This document shows, in pieces, positions 1-8,100 of a DNA stretch of 64,000 nucleotides. The stretch's first letter is position 1, and every line of letters begins with the position of its first letter. The stretch covers positions 4,993,001 through 5,057,000 of the forward strand of contig NZ_LT827010.1 of NCBI RefSeq assembly GCF_900119315.1, written 5' to 3'. The stretch comes from Actinoplanes sp. SE50/110 (GTDB taxonomy: Bacteria; Actinomycetota; Actinomycetes; Mycobacteriales; Micromonosporaceae). Made by a program: the position numbers and the translations under genes. The notes under the pieces were generated by a model. It was not told the DNA's origin. It made no database searches and saw only the letters and a list, made by a program, of their open reading frames with translations.

Positions 1-365
1 GGAGCAGGCTCGGCGGCGATCCGTTTGGCCATCAGGCAGAACTCGTTGCCTTCCGGATCTTCCAGGACCACCCAGGAGCCGCTGCCGATGATGCTCGACC
101 GCCGGGCGCCGAGCGCGAGCAACCGGGTGAGTTCCTCGTCCTGACCGCGGTCCGTGGGACAGACGTCGAAGTGCAGGCGGTTCTTCGTCGCCTTCCGGTC
201 GCCGACGTGGAGGAACAGGATGTCCGGGCTGCTCGTCGCCCCGCGGATCGCCACGCCGGTCGCATCGCGGGCGAAGATCCGGTAGCCCAGCACGCCGCAC
301 CAGAAACCGGCGAGCAGCTCAGGATCCCGGCAGTCGACGATGATGTCCCCGATGCGGCTCGTCAT
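1..365 (-). CDS. VOC/glyoxalase-fold protein (3' end beyond window)
   Basis: The reading frame opens with ATG at 365 and runs without a stop off the left edge, so about 121 residues are visible. The start MTSRIGDIIVDCRDPE, the middle HFDVCPTDR-like strand and the late WVVLEDPEGNEFCLM are typical of the two beta-alpha-beta modules of the vicinal oxygen chelate (glyoxalase/bleomycin-resistance-like) fold. The DPEGNEFC strand normally supplies a metal or substrate ligand near the C-terminus, so only a few residues are missing. The substrate cannot be inferred; most stand-alone actinobacterial members are uncharacterised. Confidence 0.85.
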   Translation of the reverse strand, partial: MTSRIGDIIVDCRDPELLAGFWCGVLGYRIFARDATGVAIRGATSSPDILFLHVGDRKATKNRLHFDVCPTDRGQDEELTRLLALGARRSSIIGSGSWVVLEDPEGNEFCLMAKRIAAEPA

Positions 366-479
366 GGATCATGACCCTATGCCCGATCCCGCTCCCGGGA
401 CAGCCGGCGGACACGCCCGAGTCGACGGAACCACCGTGGCGGCCGACCTGCCAGCTCCCCCTCAGGTGCGGACCACGGA

Positions 480-703
480 CCGGTGAGCAGCCGGGAAGGG
501 TCCGGATCGAGGCCGCGGTGGGCGGCCAGGGCGACGGCGAACCGCTGTGCCGGCAGCAGCTGGGCGAGCGGTTCATGGCGGTCGCGGTGGTCGGCGTCGA
601 CGGGATCAGCGCCCGCGGCGGGCTGACCACGCACGACGAGATCGAGGCGAACACCAACGCCACGATGATCCGCCGGGCCGGGACCGAGGTGGTGGTGGTC
701 TGA
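480..703 (+). pseudogene. Relic of a DeoR-family regulator (C-terminal sensor domain)
   Basis: The frame ending at 703 contains VAVVGVDGISARGGLTT followed by an E-A-x-T-N-x-x-M-I-R-R-A pattern. This is the signature of the DeoR/GlpR C-terminal sugar-phosphate-sensing domain. The frame stops right after the VVVV strand, where intact family members continue for about 60 residues (VADxSKxG and beyond). There is no DeoR helix-turn-helix upstream, since the neighbouring VOC gene begins at 365 on the other strand. I read this as a remnant truncated at both ends. The upstream boundary is approximate. Confidence 0.6.
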
Positions 704-715
704 CCGGCCGCCCGC

Positions 716-1360
716 TCAGGCGCGCCACCAGCGCCGGGACGCCAGCGCGGCCAGGGCGGCGCCGGTCGCGTTGAGCAGCACGTCGTCGATCGACGAGACC
801 CGGTCCAGCTGGAACGCGTACTGGGCGGTCTCGATCAGCGCCGAGCAGGCCGCGCCCAGCGCCAGCATCCGCGGCGCCGAGGCCAGCGCCCGGAACCGGA
901 TCGGGGCGAAGAAGCCCAGGCCGGCCAGGATCAGCAGGTTGCCGACGATCTGACCGGTGTCCATCGTGAGCAGGTCACGCAGCGGCACCAGGCTGACCCG
1001 GCCGGGGACGACGCCGGCACCCGGGCCGGGCTGCAGGGTGAGCCACACCCACGGCACGGTCCAGTAGACGAGGCCGACCTCGGCCAGCGACAGCCGCCAG
1101 GCGGCCGGAGTGCCGGCGAGCCGGCGGCGGTGGGCGAGCGCGGCGACCAGCAGCAGGGCCACCGGCAGGGCGGCCACGGTGAGCAGCAGGTCGCCGTTCA
1201 CCGTGGTGAGGCAGATGGTCCACTGGCCGCCGGTGCATGCCGGGACGACCATCATCAGCGGGCGGCGCAGCACGTAGAGGGCGCCGGCCAGGGCCAGGAT
1301 CGCCGCGCCGGCGAGGACCGCGACGCGGACGCGTCCGCTCCGGCCGACTTCGCTGTCCAT
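716..1360 (-). CDS. VanZ-like membrane protein
   Basis: 214 residues from ATG 1360 (MDSEVGRSGRV). This start is preferred to longer extensions because those add only low-complexity Arg/Pro sequence. About five hydrophobic segments are visible. The second half has the VanZ-like pattern: an NLLILAGLGFFAPI stretch, then a conserved ETAQYAFQLDR and SSIDDVLLNATGAALA, matching the ...E..Q......R..d.dDvl.Nt.Ga motif. VanZ confers low-level teicoplanin resistance in enterococci, but most actinobacterial VanZ-like proteins have no known role and no van cluster is nearby. It is a single gene convergent with the DeoR relic. Confidence 0.8.
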   Translation of the reverse strand: MDSEVGRSGRVRVAVLAGAAILALAGALYVLRRPLMMVVPACTGGQWTICLTTVNGDLLLTVAALPVALLLVAALAHRRRLAGTPAAWRLSLAEVGLVYWTVPWVWLTLQPGPGAGVVPGRVSLVPLRDLLTMDTGQIVGNLLILAGLGFFAPIRFRALASAPRMLALGAACSALIETAQYAFQLDRVSSIDDVLLNATGAALAALASRRWWRA

Positions 1361-1608
1361 GCTGGTGATCCGGGTGCCGGATTGCTGGTTGTCCACGCGG
1401 TCAGTGAAGCCGATCGGGAGTAGCGGCGGCATAAAGGCCGTCCAGCTCGGTCCGCGTCGGCTGGGCGGCGGTGCCCCCGGCGGCCCGAGCGGTCCGGTCG
1501 TCGCCGGCCTGCTCGACGCGGACCCGTCCAGCCGCCGGCCACGACCACCGGAGCTCCCGCCCGGCCGGCGGCGGGGCCGCCCGCGGATCACCGTCCGGGA
1601 GGGGGAGG

Positions 1609-1902
1609 ATGGTTCCCGTGGAGACTGAGGTGACCCCGGTCGTGCTCGACGGCGGCGACCGCCGCTGCGTGCTGTTGTTGATCGAGTTGCGGCGGCTGAT
1701 CGCGACCCTGCCGGCGGGCGCCGTCGTGCACCTGATCGCCACCGACCCGGCCGCCCCGCTCGACCTGCCGGCCTGGTGTCACCTGACCGGTCACCCCTAC
1801 CTCGGCCCGGTCCCCGGCGACCGCCCCACCTACGCCGTCGAGGTCGCCGCCCACGCCACGTCCACCGACGCCACCCGTCCCTGGCACCCGGAGGCGGGGT
1901 AG
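1609..1902 (+). CDS. TusA/SirA-like sulfurtransferase-family protein
   Basis: 97 residues if ATG 1609 is used. A GTG at 1618 in the same frame is equally well placed behind the purine tract GGGAGGGGGAGG (1597-1608). The sequence has the TusA fold: VVLDGGDRRCVLLLIELRRL, with the single conserved Cys at the head of helix 1, then IATDPAAPLDLPAWCHLTGHPYLG. In typical TusA proteins the Cys-Pro motif carries persulfide for tRNA 2-thiolation or molybdenum-cofactor enzymes. Here the Pro after Cys is Val, so sulfur-carrier activity is uncertain. The C-terminal DLPAWCHLTGH segment, with a second Cys, is a hallmark of the actinobacterial subgroup. Confidence 0.8.
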   Translation: MVPVETEVTPVVLDGGDRRCVLLLIELRRLIATLPAGAVVHLIATDPAAPLDLPAWCHLTGHPYLGPVPGDRPTYAVEVAAHATSTDATRPWHPEAG

Positions 1903-1920
1903 CTCCCGAGAAAGGAAAGA

Positions 1921-1947
1921 GGCCGGGAGCGTCGAAGCGTCCCGGCC
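1921..1947. terminator. Hairpin between convergent genes
   Basis: GGCCGGGA (1921-1928) pairs perfectly with TCCCGGCC (1940-1947) across an 11-nt loop. It lies between the stop of the TusA-like gene (1902) and the stop of the lipoprotein gene (1967), and has no U-tract. It could terminate transcription in both directions. Confidence 0.55.
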
Positions 1948-1966
1948 CGAAGCGGCTACCGCGAAC

Positions 1967-2446
1967 CTATTTGATCTGGCCGTCCTTGACCGACCTGGTC
2001 GGCTCGTTGGAGCCGCCCGCGCCGCCGGTGCTGGGCGTGGTGATGCTCGCCTTGACCGCGTCGGGGTCCTTGCAGACCGTCTGCACCTTGAGGATCGCGT
2101 TGCCCACCTCGGCCTTGAGCACCAGCTCGTCCGGCTCACCGGCAGCGGCCTGCGCCTTGTCGAGCGCGGCGCTGAGCACGTCGGTGGCCGCGGTCACGAT
2201 GGTGCTGCGCGACGTGCGGCCGAAGGCGACGATGTCCTTGGCGGTGGCCAGGTCGAGGTCGCGCCCGTTCTCGCCGCGGGTGGCCTGATCGGCCACCGTG
2301 CACGCGCCCGCGGAGCCCTTGTCCAGGCCCGCGGTGTTCGCCGCCCCGGCCGCGGTGGCGGTGGTGGGGGTGTTGTCACTGTTCGCGCAGCCGGTGATCG
2401 CCAGAAGGGTGAACGTGGCGACAGCTGCGATGGTGGATCCACGCAT
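1967..2446 (-). CDS. Putative lipoprotein, unknown function
   Basis: 159 residues from ATG 2446. The N-terminus MRGSTIAAVATFTLLAITGC is a short type II signal peptide with lipobox LAITGC, so Cys20 should be lipidated and the protein anchored on the outer face of the membrane. A Thr/Ala-rich linker follows, then a mostly helical body with two further Cys (in GACTVAD and QTVCKDP) that could form a disulfide. The C-terminal tail is rich in Ser and Gly. A GTG at 2461 would add five residues. No domain is recognised. Confidence 0.75.
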   Translation of the reverse strand: MRGSTIAAVATFTLLAITGCANSDNTPTTATAAGAANTAGLDKGSAGACTVADQATRGENGRDLDLATAKDIVAFGRTSRSTIVTAATDVLSAALDKAQAAAGEPDELVLKAEVGNAILKVQTVCKDPDAVKASITTPSTGGAGGSNEPTRSVKDGQIK

Positions 2447-2593
2447 GGTGCGGGAGGCTACCGGCCGCGAGTAGCCGTCACGCTGTCCGGGGTAGCGGAC
2501 TGTGACATACCGAACGTCCGATCTGTCCTCGTAAACCAGGCCACTGCATAGTGATAACCCGTTCATTCGGTCACTCCCAGTAGTGAAGCCTGG

Positions 2594-2998
2594 TTATGAC
2601 TCGTCGACGTCCAACTCGGCCCGGGTGAGACGAAGGAACTCCAGCAGCCGCGCATCCAGATGCCAGCCGAGCGGATCACCGCCGGTCACGCACCGCACCA
2701 CCTGCAGCAGGCTCCCGCCCTCGTCACCGTCCCGCTCAGCCAGCTCGGCCGCGAGGTCACCGATCCGGGCGGCATGATCGGACAGCCGGTCGACGATCAG
2801 CCCGATCTGCTCGTCCACGGTCAGATCGGGCTTGCGGCAGTGCACCTCCCAGCTGTGCGCGACCGGCACCACCATCGGCGCGGTCTGCTCACTGCCCCGC
2901 ACCCGCACCTCATCCGGCTCGACACCCAGCCGCGCGGTCATCCGGGCCGCCGGCACGCTCGCCGAGATCAGCGCAAAGCACACATACGCCGAGGTCAC
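2594..2998 (-). CDS. DUF4279-type protein
   Basis: 134 residues from GTG 2998. The first half (ALISASVPAARMTARLGVEPDEVRVRGS, then HSWEVHC) fits the DUF4279 pattern, in which a sheet-forming segment precedes a G-x-x-P-d/t turn and a later W-x-(L/V) strand. The GTG overlaps the TGA of the upstream XRE gene by 4 bp (GTGA), so translation is probably coupled. The family is uncharacterised and sometimes lies near regulators, as here. The assignment rests on pattern resemblance. Confidence 0.7.
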   Translation of the reverse strand: MTSAYVCFALISASVPAARMTARLGVEPDEVRVRGSEQTAPMVVPVAHSWEVHCRKPDLTVDEQIGLIVDRLSDHAARIGDLAAELAERDGDEGGSLLQVVRCVTGGDPLGWHLDARLLEFLRLTRAELDVDES

Positions 2999-3825
2999 GC
3001 CAGCAACGCCCGGCTGTGCTGCCCGATCACCAGGCGCAGTGCCCGCTCGTCGGCCGGGCCGGCCGGGGTCACCGTGAACAGCGAATGGCCGCTGCCGTCC
3101 CGGGTCGCCAGCGCGTCGTAGTCGACCGTGATCACCCCGGCGACCGGATGCCGGATCCGTTTGCGCCCGTGTGATCGCTCGACCACCGTCTGATCACCCC
3201 ACCAGCCGGCGAACTCGGCGCTCTCCCGCCGCAGGCCGTCGATCACCTCGCGCAGCCGGGCATCCCGCGGGTGCCGCGCCTGGTTGGCCCGCAGGTTGCC
3301 GACCATCTCCCGGGCGATCTGCGCCCAGTCCAGCTGCGACGTGCGCAGCCCGGCGTCGAGGAAGACCTGGCGCGCCACGTTCTCCGCCCCGAACCGGTCG
3401 CCGAACAGTGCCCTCGCCGCGGCGTTACAGGCCAGAACATCAAAACGGAAATCGATGATGTACGCGGGTAGCAGCGGCATCCCGTCGAGCACCACCCGCA
3501 GTGAGCGACTGACCGGAGCCGCCTCGTGCCGCTGCACCGGCGCCTCGCCGCGGGCGATCAGGTGCAGGTGTCGTCGCTGTGCCTCGCCGAGCCGCAACGC
3601 ACCGGCCAGCGCATCGAGCACCGCCGCGCCGGGCATCCCGACCCGGCCCTGCTCCAGCCGCGTGTACCACTCCACACTGACCGCGGCCAGCTGAGCCACC
3701 TCCTGCCGGCGCAGCCCCGGCGTGCGCCTGCGCGGCCCGGCCGGCAGGCCCACGTCGGCCGGGGTCAGCCCGCCCCGCCGGGCGCGCAGGAAACCGGCCA
3801 GCTCGACCCGCCGCTCACCCGTCAC
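2995..3825 (-). CDS. XRE-family regulator with MmyB-like ligand-binding domain
   Basis: 276 residues from GTG 3825; the ATG triplets just upstream are out of frame. Residues about 5-75 form a helix-turn-helix beginning LAGFLRARRGGLTPADVG, then GLRRQEVAQLAAVSVEWYTRLEQGR. This layout is typical of actinobacterial XRE regulators. Residues about 100-270 are a PAS-like MmyB ligand-binding domain (FRFDVLACNAAARALFG, then NLRANQARHPRDARLREVI and a late HPVAGVITVDY). The gene is divergent from the PEBP-like gene (112-bp gap) and coupled to the DUF4279 gene. These regulators often repress a neighbouring divergent gene. Confidence 0.9.
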   Translation of the reverse strand: MTGERRVELAGFLRARRGGLTPADVGLPAGPRRRTPGLRRQEVAQLAAVSVEWYTRLEQGRVGMPGAAVLDALAGALRLGEAQRRHLHLIARGEAPVQRHEAAPVSRSLRVVLDGMPLLPAYIIDFRFDVLACNAAARALFGDRFGAENVARQVFLDAGLRTSQLDWAQIAREMVGNLRANQARHPRDARLREVIDGLRRESAEFAGWWGDQTVVERSHGRKRIRHPVAGVITVDYDALATRDGSGHSLFTVTPAGPADERALRLVIGQHSRALLA

Positions 3826-3937
3826 CGCCCCATCATGGCGAGCCGCCCGCCGGGTGTCGATGCCGAATCCTGGCACTGTGGATACCAGGCTCGCGGCGGC
3901 CTCCCTGCCGCCGCCCGCACCAGAGATCGTCATCGGC

Positions 3938-4495
3938 ATGATCCGACACATCGCAGCGGCAGCCTGCACCATCGCCGTGGCCACCGGCGCCTACGGCTAC
4001 CACCAGGTCCGCGACGCCGTTCCGCACCGGGCCGGCCACTTCCCGGTCGCCAGCCCCGACGTCCACGGCAGCTTCCCGCCTGCCTACCTGGCCGACGCCT
4101 TCGGCTGCGCCGGCGACAACGTGCAGCCGCGCCTCACCTGGTCCGCCGCCCCGGCCGCGACCCGCAGCTTCGCCGTCACCATGTACGACCCGGACGCCCC
4201 GACCGGCAGCGGCTTCTGGCACTGGCTGGCATGGGATCTGCCGGCCACCACCGACACCGCCGGCAGCACGCTCCCCTCCGCCGCGGTCACCGGCACCAAC
4301 GACGCCGGCAGGACCGGATACCTGGGTCCGTGCCCGCCCACCGGCGACATCCCGCACCACTACCGCCTGACGGTGTACGCGTTGGACGTCCCCACCCTGT
4401 CCCTGCCCGCCACCACGCCGCCGGCGGTCGCCATGTTCACCATGAGCAGCCACATCCTCGCCAGTGGCGCCATCACCGTCACCGCGAGGCGCTGA
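3938..4495 (+). CDS. Secreted PEBP-like (YbhB/YbcL, Raf-kinase-inhibitor-like) protein
   Basis: 185 residues from ATG 3938. MIRHIAAAACTIAVATGAYG is a signal peptide or N-terminal anchor. The remainder is a PEBP fold: PPAYLADAFGCAGDNVQPRLTWS, then the diagnostic MYDPDAPTGSGFWHWLAWDLP (the DPDAP and WHW segments line the anion-binding pocket), then YLGPCPPTGDIPHHYRLTVYALD. Bacterial YbhB-type proteins have no settled function; protease inhibition and lipid binding have been proposed. Two Cys (GCAGD and GPCPP) may pair outside the cell. It is probably controlled by the divergent XRE regulator. Confidence 0.88.
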   Translation: MIRHIAAAACTIAVATGAYGYHQVRDAVPHRAGHFPVASPDVHGSFPPAYLADAFGCAGDNVQPRLTWSAAPAATRSFAVTMYDPDAPTGSGFWHWLAWDLPATTDTAGSTLPSAAVTGTNDAGRTGYLGPCPPTGDIPHHYRLTVYALDVPTLSLPATTPPAVAMFTMSSHILASGAITVTARR

Positions 4496-4624
4496 GCTCG
4501 CCGGTCGGCACATGGCACCGTGGCGGCGGTGGTGCCCCGGCGCCACTGACAACCCGACGGGCGTCTTGACCCGGCTTCTCGACGCACCACAACGCCTCCG
4601 AGAAGAGTGCCTCGCGGCATGCCT

Positions 4625-5185
4625 CTAAAAGGTGCACCACTCCTCTTTCGGAAGGTGGCCTTCGTGGCCGTCCCAGCACCGATCGGTCCAGACCTCTGCC
4701 ACCATGATCGGTCGACTGATCACCACATCACCGGCTCGTTGCACCCGCAGGCCCACTCCGAGGTCCGGTGAGCATGGTTCACCCTCACCGGAATAGCGTA
4801 TCTGATGGTCGAGCGTTGTCAGGTAGCCAATGAATTGAGCCGCCAATAGTGACGGGGTTCGACCTACGAGTGGGATTCCCGCCAGCGCCACCTGGGGTCC
4901 CCATCGTGCATCGACGGCGACCCCGCTCAGCCCGGCCGTACTGCTGAAATATGCGGCGACCGCGCTGCCGGGGAAACGCGCGCCGCCGGACACGTCGAGG
5001 CAGAAATGCATGGCGCCGATCCCCACGTCTGCCGCGTGCATCGTGGCGGTGCGCCGAAGTTTCCCTCGAACTGCTGATTCAGTCTCTTCGGGGGTCATGC
5101 CGAACACCAAGGGCCCGACTGACCTGAGCGGCGACCCTTCCCACGAAATCCGCTCAGGGTCCGTCAGCACATCCCATGTCGCCAC
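4625..5185 (-). CDS. Hypothetical protein, unrecognised
   Basis: 186 residues from ATG 5185. No signal peptide or membrane segment is seen. The N-terminal WEGSPLRSVGPLVFGMTPEE resembles a recurring 'VGPLRFGMTxEEV' motif found in scattered actinobacterial proteins of unknown function. The C-terminus is rich in Trp, Asp and His. Its GC content is visibly lower than that of flanking genes, and the AT-richer region beside it suggests recent acquisition. No function is proposed. Confidence 0.6.
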   Translation of the reverse strand: MATWDVLTDPERISWEGSPLRSVGPLVFGMTPEETESAVRGKLRRTATMHAADVGIGAMHFCLDVSGGARFPGSAVAAYFSSTAGLSGVAVDARWGPQVALAGIPLVGRTPSLLAAQFIGYLTTLDHQIRYSGEGEPCSPDLGVGLRVQRAGDVVISRPIMVAEVWTDRCWDGHEGHLPKEEWCTF

Positions 5186-5805
5186 GCCGTCATCCTATTG
5201 CGAGATGTACGAGATCCACGGAGATATACCGCCACGAGATAGACGAATAGTGGTCCAAATGTGGCAGCTGAAACGTAAGCATGATGGGTCGCTCGGTGCA
5301 TCCTCCTGCCGCAGACTGCGCGCGTCGACCAGCGCCGTGGCCATTAACCGTGTCCACGAGCTGGTGTTCACATTCGTACTGCTGCCGAGGAGAGGCGTCG
5401 AGCCGGTCCTTTCGGGCCGTCGTATCGTCGCATCGGGCGCGAACAGAATGATGTGGTGTTTCGGCTGGAACGAGGAGCGACGGGTTTCCGCTCCACCAAG
5501 GTGCCGGACCGTCCGGGAGCCGGATTGCTTCGTGGCGACCGGCAAGTGTGGGCGAAACGGTGTTCAACTTCTGGGACTGACGTTCGAAAAGCCGACGTAG
5601 CCACGATCCGCGTTGCACGTACCGGCCTGAACCGCAGCGGCTCTGCATCTCAGCCGGGAGGTCGAACGAATCGAGAAGCTGTCTTCGAACCCCGCTTCAG
5701 CCGCTCACGGGCGGCCGGCCGGAGGGCAGCGGAGGCGGGTGGACCAGGCGTGCGAGCCTGGATCCTGACAGCCGGTTCGACCGTCGGGATCTCGGGAGCG
5801 AAGCC
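5186..5805. other. 620-bp AT-richer region without a convincing gene
   Basis: The region upstream of the SPFH gene is visibly less GC-rich than the rest of the window, particularly around 5190-5500. Short open frames exist on both strands, including 152 residues on the minus strand (5190-5648), but none has recognisable domains, a good ribosome site or third-position GC bias. Immediately before the SPFH start, GGGAG (about 5793-5797) serves as its ribosome site. Nothing else identifiable is present, and no terminal repeats or transposase fragments were seen. Confidence 0.5.
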
Positions 5806-6813
5806 ATGGCAACACAGCGGGGACACGGCCAGCCGGCGAGGCGCATCGCGCCGCTCGTCAGCGCCGGAGTGGTCGGAATGGTGGTGCTGGTGGTGGCTCT
5901 CACGGCCGCCTTCGGCGGATTCGACAAGACCACCGGGGGCGAGGTCGGGGTCGTCCGCAACGGCGGCTGGTTCGACAACAACCGGGTACGTCAGGTCATC
6001 CAGCCCGCTTCGGGTCTGACCTGGACCGGGTTGTACTCGACCACCCACAAGTACCCGGCTCAGCAGCGCTTCTACACGATCACCTCGGACGCCCGGCGCG
6101 GCGACCGCACCGGGGTCGACGTGGTGAACACCCCGTCCGGCGACGGCGTGGACATGGGCATCGAGGGCACCGTCTATTTCACCCTGAACCTGGACCCGAC
6201 GACGATGACCACCTTCGACAACAAGTTCGGCACCCGGCAGTTCCGCGGCACCGACGGCACCCTGCGGTACGCGTACGACGGTGACGAGGGCTGGAGCAGC
6301 TTCCTCGACGCCATCGTGCGGCCGGTGATCGACAACGACCTGCGGATCCAGATCAGCGGCTTCCGATGCGCCGAACTGGTCTCCAGTTGCGCGCTGGTGC
6401 AGAACGGCGCTCAGGGCACCGCGAACGTCGGGACGCCGCCGGCGGCCGCCACGGGGCAGAACAACAACTCGAACATCGCCAAGGTGCAGGACGCGGTCAA
6501 CAGCAGCCTGGCGAAGGATCTGGCGGACATGCTGGGCGGCGCCTTCTTCGAGGACATCAAGTTCAACCTGGCCCGGGTGACCCTGCCGGCCGCCGTGCAG
6601 GACGCGGTCAACAAGGCGCAGGCCGCGTACGCCGCGGTGAGCGAGGCTCAGGCGAGGGTCGCTCAGGCGAAGGCCGACGCCGACGCCAACAAGACCCGCC
6701 AACTCGGCTACAACGCGTGTTCGGCGTGCGCCCAGATCGACATCATCAAGGCGCTGCCGCCGGGCGTCACGACCTATGCGCCCGGCGCGGGCGCCGCGGT
6801 ACCGCTGAAGTAG
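5806..6813 (+). CDS. SPFH/Band 7 membrane protein
   Basis: 335 residues from ATG 5806. One N-terminal membrane helix (about 15-37, VSAGVVGMVVLVVALTAAF) is followed by a Band 7 domain: GEVGVVRNGGWF, QPASGLTWTGLYSTTHKYPAQQRFYTI, then DGVDMGIEGTVYFTL. This parallels the HflK/stomatin arrangement. An Ala/Gln/Lys-rich coiled coil (about 265-300) and a short tail with two close Cys (NACSACAQ) follow, then a Pro-rich end. SPFH proteins scaffold membrane domains and modulate membrane proteases, but the partner is unknown. The gene is co-directional with the next one (9-bp gap), so a two-gene unit is likely. Confidence 0.88.
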   Translation: MATQRGHGQPARRIAPLVSAGVVGMVVLVVALTAAFGGFDKTTGGEVGVVRNGGWFDNNRVRQVIQPASGLTWTGLYSTTHKYPAQQRFYTITSDARRGDRTGVDVVNTPSGDGVDMGIEGTVYFTLNLDPTTMTTFDNKFGTRQFRGTDGTLRYAYDGDEGWSSFLDAIVRPVIDNDLRIQISGFRCAELVSSCALVQNGAQGTANVGTPPAAATGQNNNSNIAKVQDAVNSSLAKDLADMLGGAFFEDIKFNLARVTLPAAVQDAVNKAQAAYAAVSEAQARVAQAKADADANKTRQLGYNACSACAQIDIIKALPPGVTTYAPGAGAAVPLK

Positions 6814-6822
6814 CCGGCCGCC

Positions 6823-7146
6823 GTGCGAGGCTTCGCGCTGCTACTGGCTCTGGCCGTCGCCGTGCTGGTGGCCGGTCTCACGTTCGCACTGGTGGCCGCG
6901 ATCGGGCGCGCGGCCCGTCGCCGGGCGGTCCGCGCCGCCCGGTGGCGGCCGCGCCACTTCGGCCGGGACGGCACCACGGTGGTCACCGTCAGCCTGGTGG
7001 CTCTCGACGGGCGGATACTCGACGAGTACGTCGTGGAGCGCATCGCGGCCGCGGAACCCGACTGGACCGACCGGTTCCTCCGCGCTCACCAGGTGGCGGA
7101 GGAACGCGCGTTCCACCTCAACAGCGCCGATACCGGCCGGCGGTAG
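6823..7146 (+). CDS. Small membrane protein downstream of the SPFH gene
   Basis: 107 residues from GTG 6823, nine bases after the SPFH stop. One N-terminal transmembrane helix (about 3-28) is followed by an Arg-rich stop-transfer stretch and a soluble domain of about 75 residues with the strand-turn patterns TVVTVSLVALDGRIL and EYVVERI. The topology suggests the globular part is cytoplasmic. The family is not recognised. The spacing argues for co-translation with the SPFH protein and a possible role as its partner. Confidence 0.65.
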   Translation: MRGFALLLALAVAVLVAGLTFALVAAIGRAARRRAVRAARWRPRHFGRDGTTVVTVSLVALDGRILDEYVVERIAAAEPDWTDRFLRAHQVAEERAFHLNSADTGRR

Positions 7147-7184
7147 CCGGCACCCACCGTCCGGCCGCGCCGGCGGCGGGTCAC

Positions 7185-7946
7185 TCAGTGCGGGGAGGTG
7201 TTGAACCCGCTGGTCATGGCGAGCCCGGCCGAGCAGTCCAGCTCCCCCGGCGCCAGCTGCGTGGGCGACGGTCGCCAGAGGGTGACGTCGCCCCGGGCGA
7301 CCACCCGGGCGACGACGCAGTCGTACCGGCCGGCGCGCAGCGCCACCCCCACGACGCCGTCGTGGGCGGCGAAGTCCTGCCGGATGCCCGGGTCCAGTTT
7401 CAGGCCGGCGACCGCGGCCCGGACGGCGGGCTCGTCCGGGCCGACCGGGTTCAGCGCCGCCTGCAGGCGCGGGTCGACGCCGTCCAGGGTCGGGTCCCGC
7501 GGCACTGCCAGCGGCGGTCCGGTCGGGCAGTCGATGTCGTCGTCCCGGCTGTCGTCCTTCGGGCCCATCGTCAGGCGGAAGCAGATCGGCACGTCGCGCT
7601 GCTGGAGGATGACCTGGTCGAAGCCGCGGGCCACGCCGTGGCCGGTGACCCGCAGGGTCAGGGTGACACCGGTCTGCCAGTGGGTCTGCCCGGTGACCGA
7701 CAGGACCTGCACGCCGGGGTGCCGGCCGGCCGAGTGCAGGTAGTCGGCGGCCTGGTAGAGGTGGTCGCGGTCGAACCCGGCGAGCACGTCGTCGACCTTC
7801 TTCGCCGCGTCGGGCACCGCCGTGTGGTGGATCTGCCAGTCCGGCTGACGCTGGACGTGCTGCCGGTATCGCCAGGTGCCGGCCGCCGCGCCACCCAGGA
7901 CCACCAACACCGCACCGACGACGATCCACTTCGATCTTTCCCGCAT
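7185..7946 (-). CDS. Membrane-anchored hypothetical protein
   Basis: 253 residues from ATG 7946. MRERSKWIVVGAVLVVLGGAAAG is a single N-terminal helix with a positive inside face, so the rest is probably extracytoplasmic. Four Cys occur in the exported part (PICFRL, DIDCPTG, RYDCVV, LDCSAG), enough for two disulfides. The sequence has alternating strand patterns (HTAVPDAAKKVDDVLAGF, VTLTLRVTGHG) but no domain I recognise. It is convergent with the SPFH unit and has its own promoter space upstream, divergent from the MerR fusion. Confidence 0.7.
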   Translation of the reverse strand: MRERSKWIVVGAVLVVLGGAAAGTWRYRQHVQRQPDWQIHHTAVPDAAKKVDDVLAGFDRDHLYQAADYLHSAGRHPGVQVLSVTGQTHWQTGVTLTLRVTGHGVARGFDQVILQQRDVPICFRLTMGPKDDSRDDDIDCPTGPPLAVPRDPTLDGVDPRLQAALNPVGPDEPAVRAAVAGLKLDPGIRQDFAAHDGVVGVALRAGRYDCVVARVVARGDVTLWRPSPTQLAPGELDCSAGLAMTSGFNTSPH

Positions 7947-8042
7947 CGCCGGATTATGTCGCAGCCGTCGGAGGCGCGTCGGATTCGGCATGATCGGTCG
8001 GTTCCGCGGGAGACTTCCGGTCACCCCGCGGCGTCGTGGCTG

Positions 8043-8073
8043 TTGACCTTGCCCCTGGGGCAAGGCCCACCGT
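8043..8073 (+). promoter_or_regulatory. MerR-type operator/promoter
   Basis: TTGACC (-35, 8043-8048) overlaps a perfect 9-bp inverted repeat, CCTTGCCCC (8047-8055), T, GGGGCAAGG (8057-8065). A 19-bp spacer leads to a weak -10 candidate, CACCGT (8068-8073). The long spacer with a dyad between -35 and -10 is the classic MerR-activated promoter layout. The same element precedes the second MerR fusion at 37357, so autoregulation of both genes is likely. Confidence 0.75.
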
Positions 8074-8078
8074 GGTCC

Positions 8079-8100
8079 GTGCCGGCCACCGGGCCGGCAC
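8079..8100 (+). promoter_or_regulatory. 5'-leader hairpin abutting the ribosome site
   Basis: GTGCCGGCC (8079-8087) and GGCCGGCAC (8092-8100) form a perfect 9-bp stem with a 4-nt loop. The stem ends exactly one base before the Shine-Dalgarno GAGGAGG (8101-8107) of the MerR-PP2C gene. It could be an mRNA structure that influences initiation, or a second protein-binding dyad. Confidence 0.5.

Noticed and set aside
716..1360. Glycopeptide resistance locus (vanZ)
   Set aside because: VanZ-like proteins are widespread, and no vanHAX or vanRS genes are present.
5190..5648. 152-residue minus-strand ORF in the AT-richer gap
   Set aside because: It has no ribosome site, no domain and no coding bias, and overlaps equally plausible frames on the other strand.
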